Positions 47,401 through 63,811 of a stretch of DNA of 64,000 nucleotides are shown here, piece after piece. Made by a program: the position numbers and the translations under genes. The notes below the pieces were generated by a model that did no database searches, was not told where the DNA came from, and was given only the letters and a program-made list of their open reading frames with translations. The stretch's first letter is position 1. Every line of letters starts with the position of its first letter. Source of the stretch: Tetraselmis striata (Eukaryota > Chlorophyta > Chlorodendrophyceae > Chlorodendrales > Chlorodendraceae); contig VCJN01002099.1 of the NCBI GenBank assembly GCA_006384855.1, positions 1-64,000 of the forward strand, written 5' to 3'.

Positions 47401-48569
47401 TGAAAGAACAGTGCAAATATATAAGAACACTGCAAATATCAATCTGTCTTGCCTGCCAGAGATCAAATGCAGACGAAACTTTGGCGGACCTGTAGCGGAT
47501 ATTTGTACACGTGCTCATACAGGTACCGGCGCACCCATAAGAACCCATATTATAAGCCTCTAAGGGGCTTGCATGCAAGCCATAAGAAAACCCGCGATCA
47601 ATGTAGCCTTGTCTACATTTGACCTCTGGCAGGCAGGGCGGATTTTCATTTGAAGTGGTCTTATAGCCGCGTCGGCATCCGTAGGTTGCTTGCAAGCCAA
47701 ATGTGAGGGTTATGATAAAGGCGCTTATGGCTGTGTCGGCACCTGTAGCATCGCATCGCAAATAGAGAAACATTCAACAATTTTGTACCCGACCAGAATG
47801 AGAGCATCCAAGCGATACTTCAGGGATCGTGGGTGGACTACATGGCGTGATATGTGTGCATCATGGATGTCATAAACATTTCATTCGGGCAGTAGCGGTG
47901 CCGCTCCAAGGTGACGCTGATTTCTGGGCCGCAGCTATATTACGACAGGTCTCAGAGGCGGGGGCGGCTTGCCTTCCGCCATCAGGTCCAGCCAGTCCGC
48001 CCAGTGCGTCAGGCCCAGCCCGCCCTCCTCCTGCCAAGGCCACCCAGGGCACAGGGCGGCAGGGTCAGGGCCGCCGCAGGGCGACATGGGAGGGCGGGCT
48101 GGCAGGCTGGCATGGGGAGATGGGGCGGGGTTACCTGGCCGGGTGCACCAGGGGGGAGGTCGGGGTCGGCGGCCGGCCGGCTGAGGTGGGCCACTATGCG
48201 GAACTTCTTCTCCTGCGACCCGGCGCTGCGCCAGCAGTGCGACATGAAGGTGCTCCCGCCGGCAGCCACGCCGCCATTGAGCTTGCGGCGCGCCTCCTCC
48301 TCCCGCCGAAAGTCCCTCTTGTTTCCCTTCCAATGCTCCAACTGCGCGCCGAAGCGCGGAAGGGGGGGGGGGGGGGGGGGGCATCAGCCCAATCCAAGCC
48401 CAGTCAAGTCCATCCAGAGCAGGCCACCATCAGGGCGCCATGCGCCCCTCCCCTTACCCCCCCCCCCCCCCCCCCCCACTTCCCTCTCTGGCATGCGCGC
48501 AACCCCCTCCGCTGCCCCCTCTCCCCTGATCCTGGTCCGCAGCTGCTTGTCGGGCAGTCGGGTGCTCAT
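41436..48569 (-). CDS. TIR / transmembrane / WD40 receptor-like protein (8 exons, about 1306 aa)
   Basis: Exons, 5' to 3': 48569-48480, 48341-48135, 48030-47944, 47128-47045, 46715-45783, 45218-44480, 44090-43188 and 42313-41436; all joins keep frame and all are GT-AG. The early exons encode a TIR domain: FMSHCWRSAGSQEKKF, WLDLMAEGK, EIEKGIAGCSKFVALID, then NCLQ|ELALAFEY, where the Glu matches the catalytic Glu of plant TIR NADases (WCLxEL). A linker (YHREHAELMGL, RPTPAMSAFVAASR) precedes one membrane helix (GAAVGALLLVAALVATNF), an AEIAREAE-type coiled coil, and about 15 WD40 repeats, probably two propellers. This order resembles bacterial TIR/STAND-WD40 sensors but lacks an NTPase domain. 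An in-frame TAA sits 12 nt before the ATG. The third exon's donor and the fourth exon's acceptor are less certain. Likely a membrane-tethered sensor with NAD-cleaving potential (inference). Confidence 0.85.
45241..45266. repeat. Poly-G (poly-C in sense) run before an acceptor
   Basis: On the sense strand of the TIR-WD40 gene this is a C-run ending about 20 nt before the CAG acceptor of exon 45218-44480, so it may serve as the polypyrimidine tract. A similar C-run (sense) lies at 48362-48381 before the acceptor of exon 48341. Confidence 0.8.
45560..45625 (+). repeat. Dispersed short repeat, copy in TIR-WD40 intron
   Basis: Contains GGTTGCATGCAAGGCCAAG followed by CGCTTATAA and TGGTGCGTCGACAC. 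Confidence 0.55.
47440..47760. repeat. Dispersed short repeats, two copies in inverted and direct boxes
   Basis: The box CTGCCAGAGATCAAATG at about 47451 and its inverse CATTTGACCTCTGGCAGG at about 47616 face each other, with GGCTTGCATGCAAGCC between them. A further GGTTGCTTGCAAGCC plus GTGTCGGCACC box follows at 47684-47752. The whole sits in the intron between exons 47944 and 47128 of the TIR-WD40 gene. Confidence 0.6.
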
Positions 48570-50231
48570 GCAGGCGAATTAATAGATAACCCCAAGCTGA
48601 GGTGAACGCTGAGGTGCATCCAGGCCCCTGTGTCTCTACTGCCTCGCCTGCCCTCTGGCCAATATTCCGAGGCCAATGCGTGTTGATATGGTGCGGCGCT
48701 TCCTGCTACTGTTGCCGCTCCCGCTGTTGCTGCTGCTGATGCCGCTGCTGCTGCTGCAGCAGCCACTGATGATGATGCCACCAATGCGTTAGGACACGCC
48801 GCAAGCACGGCTAGGCTGAGAACTCAAGTATGGAGAAAGTATGATGTGGTACTTGAGTTCCCGGTCTTTTCAAAGGAACTCAAGCAGCACACGCGAGGCG
48901 TGCGGCATCAGACGTGGTGCTAATAGCTACATGCGCCAGCCGAAATTCTAATTCGTGTACGGGCATCGAGGACGAACTTAATGACAGTTTCCTGGTCTTA
49001 CCTTGTTGTCGCCATGTCCCCCAAGCTCGCTCAGTTCCAGCGCCGTCGCTCCCCGCGACTCGGACTCCGGTTCCCGGTTCCCCGGCAGGTTGGCGCTTCC
49101 CGGCAGTTCATTGATCCGCACGCAAACTCCGCCGGCCTGGCCCGCTGGGCACGACTGTTCGTGCGCGAGCAAGCGCCCGAGGGTGGCCGGGCACGCGTTT
49201 GCCATACACCGTCAGGTCGCAGCAAGAGGAGTGCTATTGGTACCCATAGCGGCTTTGCGACTACCGCATGTAGTCGCGGCCCGGCCACCGTTGCGTTACG
49301 TTGCGTCGCAGTTCACCCGGCAGTCACAGTCTCACCGAGTGACAGGACCGGTACGTACCACCCGCTGTAGCGCAGATTAAACCACGACGCGCACTGGCAC
49401 TGCGCAACAGCGTGTTCGCCCGCGGCCTGGCGGAAGTGGCCACAGCAGAGGGCAGCCTTTCACTCCATCCGGCGGGGCTTACCTGTATTTCCCGAAGGCT
49501 GTAATCCAGCGGGGAGAGCTCCAGCGGATCCAGAGTATGCGGAGCCGGCTGCTTGTCCGCCCGTTGACGCGCGGTCATCGTAGACGAAGTGAAAAAGTAA
49601 CCAAGGCGGCCGGCCAAGTACCCGGGAATCGCGACCCCCGAGCCGGAGACGCGTGGGAGGCTGATGCTTTCGCCGGATGAGAGGGGTTGAGCTCAAGCAC
49701 GCTGGTAGGGTATAGATAACGCCAGCTGAAATAGGTTGGGGTTGGCGATAGGCGTCGCCGGCCGGCGGTGAAGCCCGTCACTGACGGCTGCCGCATCCAC
49801 TACTGCACTGAGGATGACTGGTTCCATAGTACGGGTACATGTACTGGTGCTGTGAATTATGAACAGGCGCCAGTCACTGATCCACCGCGAACGGCAGTTT
49901 TTTTCCGGCCCCCGCGAACGGCAGTGCGACTGGTCGCTAGTCGTAACAGATAGATTACAAGCCGCTACTTTTAACTTCAAAAGCGCGGCGGCCAGAATCC
50001 CCCACCGGGGATCACAGGGGATGACTGGTGTGAATTACAAAAAGGCCGGTAACAAATCCAGCTCTAATGGATCTAAAAGCGGTACTAAAGGATCAAGCCG
50101 CCTAAAAGCGGCCGGCATCCCGGGGGAGTGACTCGTGCGTGTACCAGTAATGGTGTTAGTTACAAACAGGCCAGCAAGCCCAGCAGCAACATATCCACAG
50201 CTAATAAAGGCAGTACAGTATGACTACTGGT
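48570..50231. other. Intergenic, upstream of TIR-WD40 gene
   Basis: Holds a GCT-rich stretch at about 48715-48760 (the source of an Ala-rich spurious frame) and, at 49.8-50.2 kb, two or three diverged copies of a motif around GTGTGAATTACAAAAAGGC. No gene recognised. The promoter of the TIR-WD40 gene should lie at its start. Confidence 0.45.
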
Positions 50232-50324
50232 ATGATCTAACGTAGTAGTCTATGGGGTTTCCTCCACCTTTACGAACCGCGGTTAGTAACTTTGCGGAAT
50301 AAACGTGGAAAACACTTCCACCTA

Positions 50325-50388
50325 CTTACTTACTGATGACCGATTTTAAAAATTTTAAAAATTTTAAAATCGGTCATCAGTAAGTAAG
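50325..50388. repeat. Near-perfect hairpin palindrome
   Basis: Two 27-bp perfect inverted arms (starting CTTACTTACTGATGACCG) around a 10-nt A/T centre. It lies in the left terminal region of the old YR element and is absent from the corresponding repeat of the young copy, so it was probably inserted or formed there. Confidence 0.9.
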
Positions 50389-50687
50389 CGACGGGAAATT
50401 TCGGCTGCGGCATGATGATGCCTATATGCTGCTGAGTGGTACGGGTTACTATTTCACCCGTCGCTTCGTCTGTTCGTGTGCAGTGCACGCGAAGACATAA
50501 ATGCAGGGGTAAAAGGAGCCGCAACAGCTGAGCCGCCATCTTCCAGTTTCGTTGTGTTTCACACACCGATTAACTGTCCCGTAACATGTTGCAGGCAAGG
50601 TCACATGTTGTTTGAAGACCACACTCGTCTCACCATTCGTGTGTTTTATTCTCATCCGTACGTCTGTGCGTGCGTCACTATGCCAGA

Positions 50688-51560
50688 TGGAGAAGACCCC
50701 GTCGCCGAGCCGACGCTCGAATCGGTTCAGCAAATCAAGCAGACATGCATGCCCATTGTACATTGCTGCTCGAGCTCTCTTCGGCGTAGTTAGCCCAATT
50801 GACGGCTCGTGGTGTTGATGTCGGTGGAGACGGAGCACGTGGCTCTGGAGCCGAGCAGCATGCGAGCAGCGTCGCGGGACAACCGACAAGTAGCGAGCTA
50901 GCCACATCGCGCCCCGACTATACTTATTGCGAGAGCAAGCCGAAAGCGGCCGTGTCGGAGCAAAATCCGCGAGTGACGAGGACGACTACCTCGCGATGCC
51001 TTAGCTACTATAGATAGAGAGCATAGCGTGGTCATGAGGACGGTCGACAGGTCAGCCGTGTGCCTGGCCTTTTCCCTCGGCGTACCGCGCCGACCTTACG
51101 AACAACTACCTCAAGCATGATGACCGGCGTCTGCTGGCCCAGGAGGAGTACATTTGGATGACGTGCTTTGGGGCTCACACAGCCACTCTCTTTGTGGCTC
51201 TCGAGCTGCTACCCTACGTTCCGTCTGCTAATCAAGACTTCGCGCGCGCTCGGAACCACGCTGAGGCCATTGACAAGGCGTTTTCGTCTACCCTTCCTGC
51301 GGAGGCTCAACGAGATCAAGCATGTGCACGGTGACCATGGGGTGTTGGATATGCTGCGGTCTCAACATTTTAAGCCCGCAGCGGAACATTTGGGCTATGC
51401 GGTTTTCGGGGACCTGATGCGCGACTATGAGCATCGGGTCTTAGGGGCGACAGTAGCCAGCAACGGCAAGGCCACCGCCACCTCACGACGCTCGCAAGTC
51501 GCAGGCGTGGGCGCGGGTGCGGTGGCGGTTGGGGGCGTGGACGGGAAGGTGAGCATGAGT
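50688..51560 (+). pseudogene. gag-like remnant of old copy
   Basis: Collinear with the intact gag at 53622-54476 but with many stops and frameshifts. Recognisable stretches include PVAEPTLESVQQ, YIWMTCFGAHTATLFVAL, ELLPYVPSANQDF and the C-terminal Arg/Gly-rich tail. Confidence 0.75.
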
Positions 51561-52289
51561 GATGGCGCGGGGCGCCTATACCGTCGGAGCTGCTTGCGCT
51601 TTGCGAGGTCACCTTTATCACTTTATGTGACCGCCGCACGGCGGACCCTGGGTGGCGTAGCTCAACGGCGGAATGAGCGCCCCGTGTCCGGACTGGACCC
51701 CTATACCCTTGTATACAGATTTCATTTATAGAGCTTCTTCGGTTCGGCGCTTCTTACAACCACAGCCGAGTGCGACTCAACCATCCGCACGCCTGCACAT
51801 ATGACGGTTCAACACCCCGTCTCCCGTACCATTTCATCATTGCGTCCGTCGGTTGTTACTCTACGGGTTACGACTGATGGTTCGCAACGATCAACATTCG
51901 CACGTGTACGCTACGCGCGAGACACCGCGACGGGCGCAAGGGGTGATGCGCGGGGCGGCCCGCCTACCTTTACATTGGCACTCAAACCCGTATACGGATG
52001 CCAAGACGAACCCGTCCAACAAGCCCTAGCGCAATAGTTACCGTTCAACTGCTTGCCGACAGCTAAACAACCGCGGCTGAATATTTTGCCGGAATGGCCC
52101 GGCCTCCGAGTACCCCATCGGTCAAACGTCGCACCTACGTGTTGATGAGTAAGAAGCTCTCGCGCATCTTGGGCGGCTTCGCTCCGGGCCCGTCTAATAC
52201 ATGAGGCGTTTGGCTCGGACGAGCTGGGGCGGCAGCGCAGTCCCACTCGACCTCCTCTCCAGGTCACTCGTTCACCTCCAAAACTCTAC

Positions 52290-52777
52290 GGAGCTACGCC
52301 GGTAAGTTGTCTCAGTTCGCCGAGTTCCGCCACGACTCGGAGAACATCAGCCCGCTGGAGGCAACTACTGCTACAGTCGTTCGGTACGACGCTTGGATCG
52401 GTGAGCGGGGCCACATTGGGGCTAAGTCGTCGCAGCCCTACATTTCTGCAAGATTTTCAACACGTTCTTTGAGCTGCGCAACATCGACCCCATCGCTAAG
52501 GACAGCCTACACCTCACCGTTGCACGTCACAGCTGCTACTCAGGCAACGCCAAGCATGGGAGCTACCGATTTGCGTGTTCCATTGCCTGCCAATTTCGCT
52601 TTCTCTTTCGTTGAGCGTGCGGAGTTGTTTTAAATCTGCTCCTCCCCACGAGTATCTTCCGGACAATCATGATCGTGGTTGTCAGCTTCATAGTCTTCGC
52701 CCGGAGGCTTTTTGGTGTGTCATGCCGAGTGCGGGACGTGCATGTCGATTCGTCCTACATTGTGACAATCAAACGAG
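52290..52777 (+). pseudogene. Tyrosine recombinase remnant of old copy
   Basis: Collinear with 55140-55615: SQFAEFRHDSENISPLEA, VRYDAWIGERGHIGAKS, then shifted frames and VVSFIVFARRLFGVSCR. The catalytic C-terminal half is missing. Confidence 0.75.
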
Positions 52778-52784
52778 TACGCTA

Positions 52785-53110
52785 TATATACTACGAGTTA
52801 GCACCACAACTATGTGTACCTGCAACTACGGGTTTATGTACCGTATATTGCTGTCATTTGGTAAGAGTTGTTTTTCTTTGCAGACGAATGCCGCCTCGAC
52901 TGCTACACTGGTTATCGTAGCACGAATTTCGATCCAGGGACCTAGAGGTCACCGTTTTGATCACGAATGTTGTCGAGAATTGATGCTGTCTCGCGCGCAA
53001 GGGGGGGGGGGGGGGGGTATAGATAGTATGATATACTACGAGTCGTTAGTACCTGTGCTCTGTGTATCTGCGACTACGGGCATATATATGTACCCTATAA
53101 TGCTGCCATA
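52785..53110. repeat. Imperfect direct repeats between the two YR elements
   Basis: Two similar segments of about 75-85 bp (about 52785-52860 and 53027-53110) share ATATACTACGAGT, CTGCRACTACGGG and ATGTACC, separated by a poly-G run at 52999-53017. No coding potential. They may be host satellite DNA or part of an unrecognised element. Confidence 0.5.
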
Positions 53111-53322
53111 ATTCACAATGAAAATGAAATCGAAATTGAGTGCTAGTGTGCTGCTGCTCTCCACCGTTCAGACCGAGTTGCTCTTTCGGCCTGCCATCTC
53201 TAATCATAGTAGGGAATGTGTATATATATATATGTATATACACTAATAATTGTACACATGTAGTGGCGACCACTACAACACTACTACTAAGTACTGCTGC
53301 AACCCCTGCAACTGCTACTATC

Positions 53323-53508
53323 TGATCAAAACTAGTTTATGGGGTTTCCATCCTTGACCTAACCGCTTTTCAGCTACAAGTGCTGCGCAGTGGTACGGGA
53401 ACTAGTAACTGTTGTTGCGCCCTTGTTGGGTGCAGCACGAGTAGACATAAAAGCAGCCAGAACAGCTGAGCCTGCCATCTTCCAGTTTTCGCTGCGTTCC
53501 ACGCAGCG
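53323..53508 (+). repeat. A1 direct repeat, young element
   Basis: Identical to 56210-56395 except for one base near the left end (TGATCAAAAC versus TGATCTAAAC). Confidence 0.93.
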
Positions 53509-53621
53509 ATGTAAAAACTGTCTCGTAACCCGTTGCGAGCAAGGTCACCCCAGGTTGTTCAAGACCACACCCGGCTCGCCATCCGAGTGTGATATTCTCG
53601 TCCGTACGTCCGTGCGTTACT

Positions 53622-54476
53622 ATGTCAGATGGAGAAGAACCCGTCGCTGAGCCGACGCTCAAGTCGTTGCAAGCAGATGTGCGTGCATTGGCTACAGCTG
53701 TGGCACAATTGACGGCTCGTGATCGCGTTGTTGATGGAGAAGGGGCACATGGCTCTGGCTCAGGGCAGCGCTTCGCGGGACAGCCGACAGGCAGCGGGGG
53801 AGCCGCAGAGCGCCCCGACTTGCTAGAGCTAGCCCAGAGCGGCCGTGTCGGAGCAAAATCCGTGAGTGCCGAGGATGATTACCTCGCGGTGCCAGAGCTA
53901 CTGCAGAGAGCAGAGTCTGGTTATGAGGCCGTTCGACCGGTCAGCCGAGTGCCTGGACTTTTCCCTTTGAGCACCGACCTAACGAACGAGTACCTCAAGC
54001 AGGATGACCGGCGTCTGCCGGCCCAGGAGGAGTACTTGTGGATGTCGTGTTTCGGGGCCCACATGGCCGCCCTTTTTGTGGCGCTCGACGAGCTACTGCC
54101 CTACGTCCCTTCCAACAACCAGGACTTCACCCCCTACCTCGCGAGAGCTCGGAACCACGCCGAGGCCATCGACAAGGCGTTTCGGTTTCGTTTGGCCTTC
54201 CTGCGGAGGCTAAATGAGATCAAGCGTGTGCATGGTGACCAAGGTGTTCTGGATGTGCTGCGAGCCCAGCATTTTCAGCCTGCTTCGGGGCATCTGGGTT
54301 CCGCGATCTTTGGGGACCTCATGCGGGACTACGAGCGTCGTGTCTTCGAGGCGACCGTTGCCAGCAGCGCCAAGGCGACCGCTACTTCTCGAGTGGCGGC
54401 TGCAGCTGCAGGTCGCGGGCGCGGGCGAGGACGTGGCGGCGGACGTGGACGTGGCCGCGAAGGTGAGCACGAGTGA
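53622..54476 (+). CDS. gag-like protein of YR retroelement (284 aa)
   Basis: Starts MSDGEEPVAEPTLKSLQ and continues as a predicted coiled coil (LQADVRALATAVAQL), an acidic/Ser-rich linker, then a globular helical region (YLWMSCFGAHMAALFVAL, NHAEAIDKAFRFRLAFL, GHLGSAIFGDLMRDYE). It ends in an Arg/Gly-rich tail (GRGRGRGRGGGRGRG), where other gag proteins often carry a zinc knuckle. It presumably packages the element RNA. The ATG at 53622 was preferred over 53589 because the homologous old copy starts at the same point (PDGEDPVAEP). Intact, with no stops. Confidence 0.72.
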   Translation: MSDGEEPVAEPTLKSLQADVRALATAVAQLTARDRVVDGEGAHGSGSGQRFAGQPTGSGGAAERPDLLELAQSGRVGAKSVSAEDDYLAVPELLQRAESGYEAVRPVSRVPGLFPLSTDLTNEYLKQDDRRLPAQEEYLWMSCFGAHMAALFVALDELLPYVPSNNQDFTPYLARARNHAEAIDKAFRFRLAFLRRLNEIKRVHGDQGVLDVLRAQHFQPASGHLGSAIFGDLMRDYERRVFEATVASSAKATATSRVAAAAAGRGRGRGRGGGRGRGREGEHE

Positions 54477-54882
54477 CGGTGTGGGGCGCCGTTCGTCGGA
54501 GCTGCAGGAGCCTTGCGAGGCCACCTTTCGGTGACCGCCGCAAGACGCACCCTTGCAGCTCAACGGCGGGATGAGCGCCCTGTGTCAGGACCTGACCCCC
54601 CCACCTTACATACTTCATTTAGACCTTCCTCGGTGCGGCGCTTCTTACGGCTACACCCGAGTGCGGCTCAACCATCCGCACGCCTGCACATGGCGGCTCA
54701 ACCATCCGCCTTTCTTACAACCCCATCTCTGCGTTCGTCGGTTGTTACACTCCGAGTTACAACCGGTCCGCAACGACCAAGTTTCGCGCGTGTACGTTAC
54801 GCACGGGACATGCGCTATGAGCGCGAAGGGCGCGCGGGGCGGCCCTCCTACCTGAACCTAGCTCCGCAAACCCGTACTTGAG

Positions 54883-56130
54883 CTACTGCAAACCCGTCCA
54901 GCAACTACCGGCCAACCGCCGGGAACCTAACCGCTCCTGCCGAGTACTTTGCGAACAGTAGCCGTGCCGGTGGCACTCTGTCAGTAAAACGACGCACTTA
55001 CGTAATCGACGAGCCCGCAGCTATCGCTCCGTGGGCTGCGTCACTGCGATCCCGACTACAGGACGCGTTCGGCTCAGACGAGCTAGGCCAGCGGACGCTC
55101 GACCTGCTCTCCAGCTCCCTCAGCGCTCAGACCCTCAAGAGCTACGCCGGCAGGTTGTCTCAGTTCGCTGAGTTCTGCCACGACTCCGAGAACATCAGCC
55201 CGCTAGAGGCGACTACTGCTACTGTTGTTCGGTACGTTGCCTGGATCGGGGAGCGAGGGCACATCGCAGCTAAGTCGTTGCAGCCCTACCTGTCTGCCAT
55301 CAACACCTTCTTCGAGCTGCACAACCTCGTCCCGATCGCCAAGGACAGCCTACACCTCACTTCAGCAAGACGTGGGTTAATGTTACGTCAGCGTCGACTG
55401 GACGCTGCCCCTTTGCGTGTCCCTCTGCCTGCGGATGTAGCTTACCGCTTCGTCTCAAAGGCCGAGCTAATTGTGTCTGCTCCTTACCCACCTCGACTAC
55501 CGAGCCCTCTTGGCCTCGGTTGTCAACTTCATGTTCTTTGCCAGGGGCCTTACTGGCGTCTCCTGTCGAGTGCAAGATGTGCATGTCGACACCTACAACA
55601 TCACCTTGCAAATCTACCGCGAGAAGGGTCGCGCTGGCCGGCGGGGACCTGACGACCTGCGCGTACTTCTCCTTCCAGTGTCCGAGCACCCTCGAGTGGC
55701 ACGTCTCTTGCGCTACTTCATCGACAAGGTCCAGTCTGTCCCCCTGGTTACTGTTGGCTTGGCTACCTCCAACTTTTGGGCTGTCAATGTGGCTGAGCAG
55801 TCGAAACCTTGGACTGCGGCTACGATGTCAGACTGGTTGTCTACAGCAGTCAACCTAGTCAACGCTGCCCCCCCTGCTGGCACTTCCTGGACTTCACACA
55901 GTCTACGCAAGGGCGCAGCCTCTGCAGCAAACGCCATTGGAGCGCCACTGTCCCACATCCGCTACCAGGGCGGTTGGGCCACTAACTCTGATGTCGTTCT
56001 GGACTACATCGACCCCAACGTTCTTCCTTCTCCTGGCGCGTGGTTCTTCTTTGGACACATCGCCCCCCTCCGCCACTTCCAAGTCCAACAGGACTCCGCA
56101 GCGGTGGCCTTCCCAGTGCCTCCTTCATGA
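54883..56130 (+). pseudogene. Tyrosine recombinase of YR retroelement, one frameshift
   Basis: The frame is open from about 54883 (no ATG until 55155) through VKRRTYVIDEPAAIAPW, the SAM-like core-binding region (LSAQTLKSYAGRLSQF, EATTATVVRYVAWIG, QPYLSAINTFFEL), then shifts frame by one base near 55475-55490. In the second frame it continues ALLASVVNFMFFARG, TGVSCRVQDVHVD, TSHSLRKGAASAANAIG, RYQGGWATNSDVVLDYID and stops at 56130. The catalytic set can be read as R (GVSCR), H-x-x-R (HSLR), W (GGW) and Y (LDYID). It would catalyse strand exchange to insert a circular cDNA. The single frameshift may be a real inactivating change, a programmed shift or a sequencing error. How the protein starts without an early ATG is unclear. 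Confidence 0.78.
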
Positions 56131-56182
56131 CTTGGCGCTACCCCTTCTCCGTCAATCCACCGCTCTCTACGTTCGCTCAAGA

Positions 56183-56513
56183 CTGGCAAAACCAGACTCA
56201 ACTTTGAAATGATCTAAACTAGTTTATGGGGTTTCCATCCTTGACCTAACCGCTTTTCAGCTACAAGTGCTGCGCAGTGGTACGGGAACTAGTAACTGTT
56301 GTTGCGCCCTTGTTGGGTGCAGCACGAGTAGACATAAAAGCAGCCAGAACAGCTGAGCCTGCCATCTTCCAGTTTTCGCTGCGTTCCACGCAGCGCCCCC
56401 CCTGACTCCGTTTTCCCTCCACGCTTTCGCTAAACCTTCCTGCCAATTTCGGCTCTTGACCGTGTAAAACAGCCTGCGCGACCTTTTTGGCAAAACCAGA
56501 CTCAACTTTGAAA
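56183..56513 (+). repeat. B1-A2-B2 terminal repeats, young element
   Basis: B1 56183-56209 and B2 56488-56513 share GGCAAAACCAGACTCAAC. A2 is 56210-56395. Between A2 and B2 lie about 92 bp that are only weakly similar to the DNA just upstream of B1. Confidence 0.85.
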
Positions 56514-57379
56514 CGCTACGAACAAGTACTGCTGGGCGGCGCTAACTGGGGAGTAGTCGTACGCCAATTCAGTTCCCCCATTCAGGATATAGCTTACGAC
56601 GCTTGTGAGCCCTATTGCATGAGAGAAATACCATGATCCATGGCGGCAGACATGGCTGAGAGTATTTGTGCCTGCAATGATGGGCCTCAAGAACCACTCG
56701 GCATGGGCAAAAGCCCGCAAGTCAGATTGCTGTATTCAATGTCTACGACAAAATATAGCACCATGCATGGCAGCCCGGGCAGAGCACAGCCTGCGAAGCC
56801 CCCATCAACGGTGAAAGAACTATGCGAAGATGTGTCGTGGCGCGGACCAACACACCTGTCATTGGCCATTTGCTCCGGCTGTGACAATTCATTTTTGGGT
56901 GGCGGGATGTGACGCCCGGCACTAACACATATGGAATCAGCGCGCAGGGGCGCGTTATTTGGGGCAGCCTGCGAAATAACAATGTTTCTTATTTATAAAC
57001 AGTTCTAACTTTCAAACAGGAATAATATTGGATTGACTTTCCAATACCAGACATTTAGTTGATTTTCCGACATGTGGCGGAGGGGTGAAGGCAACGACAA
57101 GCCAGTGCGATGCAACACAGCCTCAGGGAATACTTGAGCAAGATGGAGTCCCAATACCAGCCTTTACATCTTGAATGGAGCGACAACCCTGCCGTTCTAC
57201 GTATGCAGTAGGCACCGCGTCATGTCGCATATATCCCAAAGATACATCTAAAGAGCACAGTGCCGTGCGATGAGTGTCGTCAATCATCGTCATCGACTCT
57301 GCACAGAGCTGCAGCGCAACCGCATATCAACACGGTAGGCAGACGGTTGCGGTCAGGGGGGCATTCCGCCGGAAGGGGG
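56514..57379. other. Intergenic, no gene recognised
   Basis: Between the young YR element and the stop of the aminopeptidase gene. Short frames only. The 3' UTR of the aminopeptidase (minus strand) lies at its right edge. Confidence 0.5.

Positions 57380-63811
<6,432 letters not shown>

Larger units (their letters stand above)
50232..52777 (+). mobile_element. Old, 3'-truncated copy of gag+YR retroelement
   Basis: Starts with a diverged version of the A repeat found at 53323 (TGATCTAACGTAG, TATGGGGTTTCC, later GCCATCTTCCAGTTT). It then carries a broken gag (PDGEDPVAEPTLES, YLKHDDRRLLAQEEY, NHAEAIDKAF) and a broken recombinase N-terminus (ISPLEATTATVVRY, GVSCRVRDVHVD). Homology ends near 52777, before the HxxR...Y catalytic part. 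No right-hand repeats were found. Confidence 0.75.
53323..56513 (+). mobile_element. Young gag+YR retroelement with split direct repeats, no RT
   Basis: A1 (53323-53508) and A2 (56210-56395) are 186 bp each and differ by a single base, so insertion is recent. B1 (56183-56209) precedes A2 and B2 (56488-56513) follows it, giving the A1-coding-B1-A2-B2 layout of PAT/Ngaro-type YR retrotransposons. Between the repeats there is an intact gag-like ORF and a tyrosine recombinase with one frameshift, but no reverse transcriptase, RNase H or methyltransferase. It is either an internal deletion derivative copied in trans by a full element, or a family that habitually lacks RT; the old copy at 50232 has the same gag-YR layout. 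Confidence 0.82.

Noticed and set aside
48566..48808. Poly-Ala ORF upstream of the TIR gene as an extra N-terminal exon
   Set aside because: It comes from a GCT/GCA repeat, and an in-frame TAA lies between it and the TIR gene ATG.
53323..56513. Crypton (recombinase-only DNA transposon)
   Set aside because: The gag-like ORF and the split direct repeats with one-base divergence are features of YR retrotransposons, not Cryptons.
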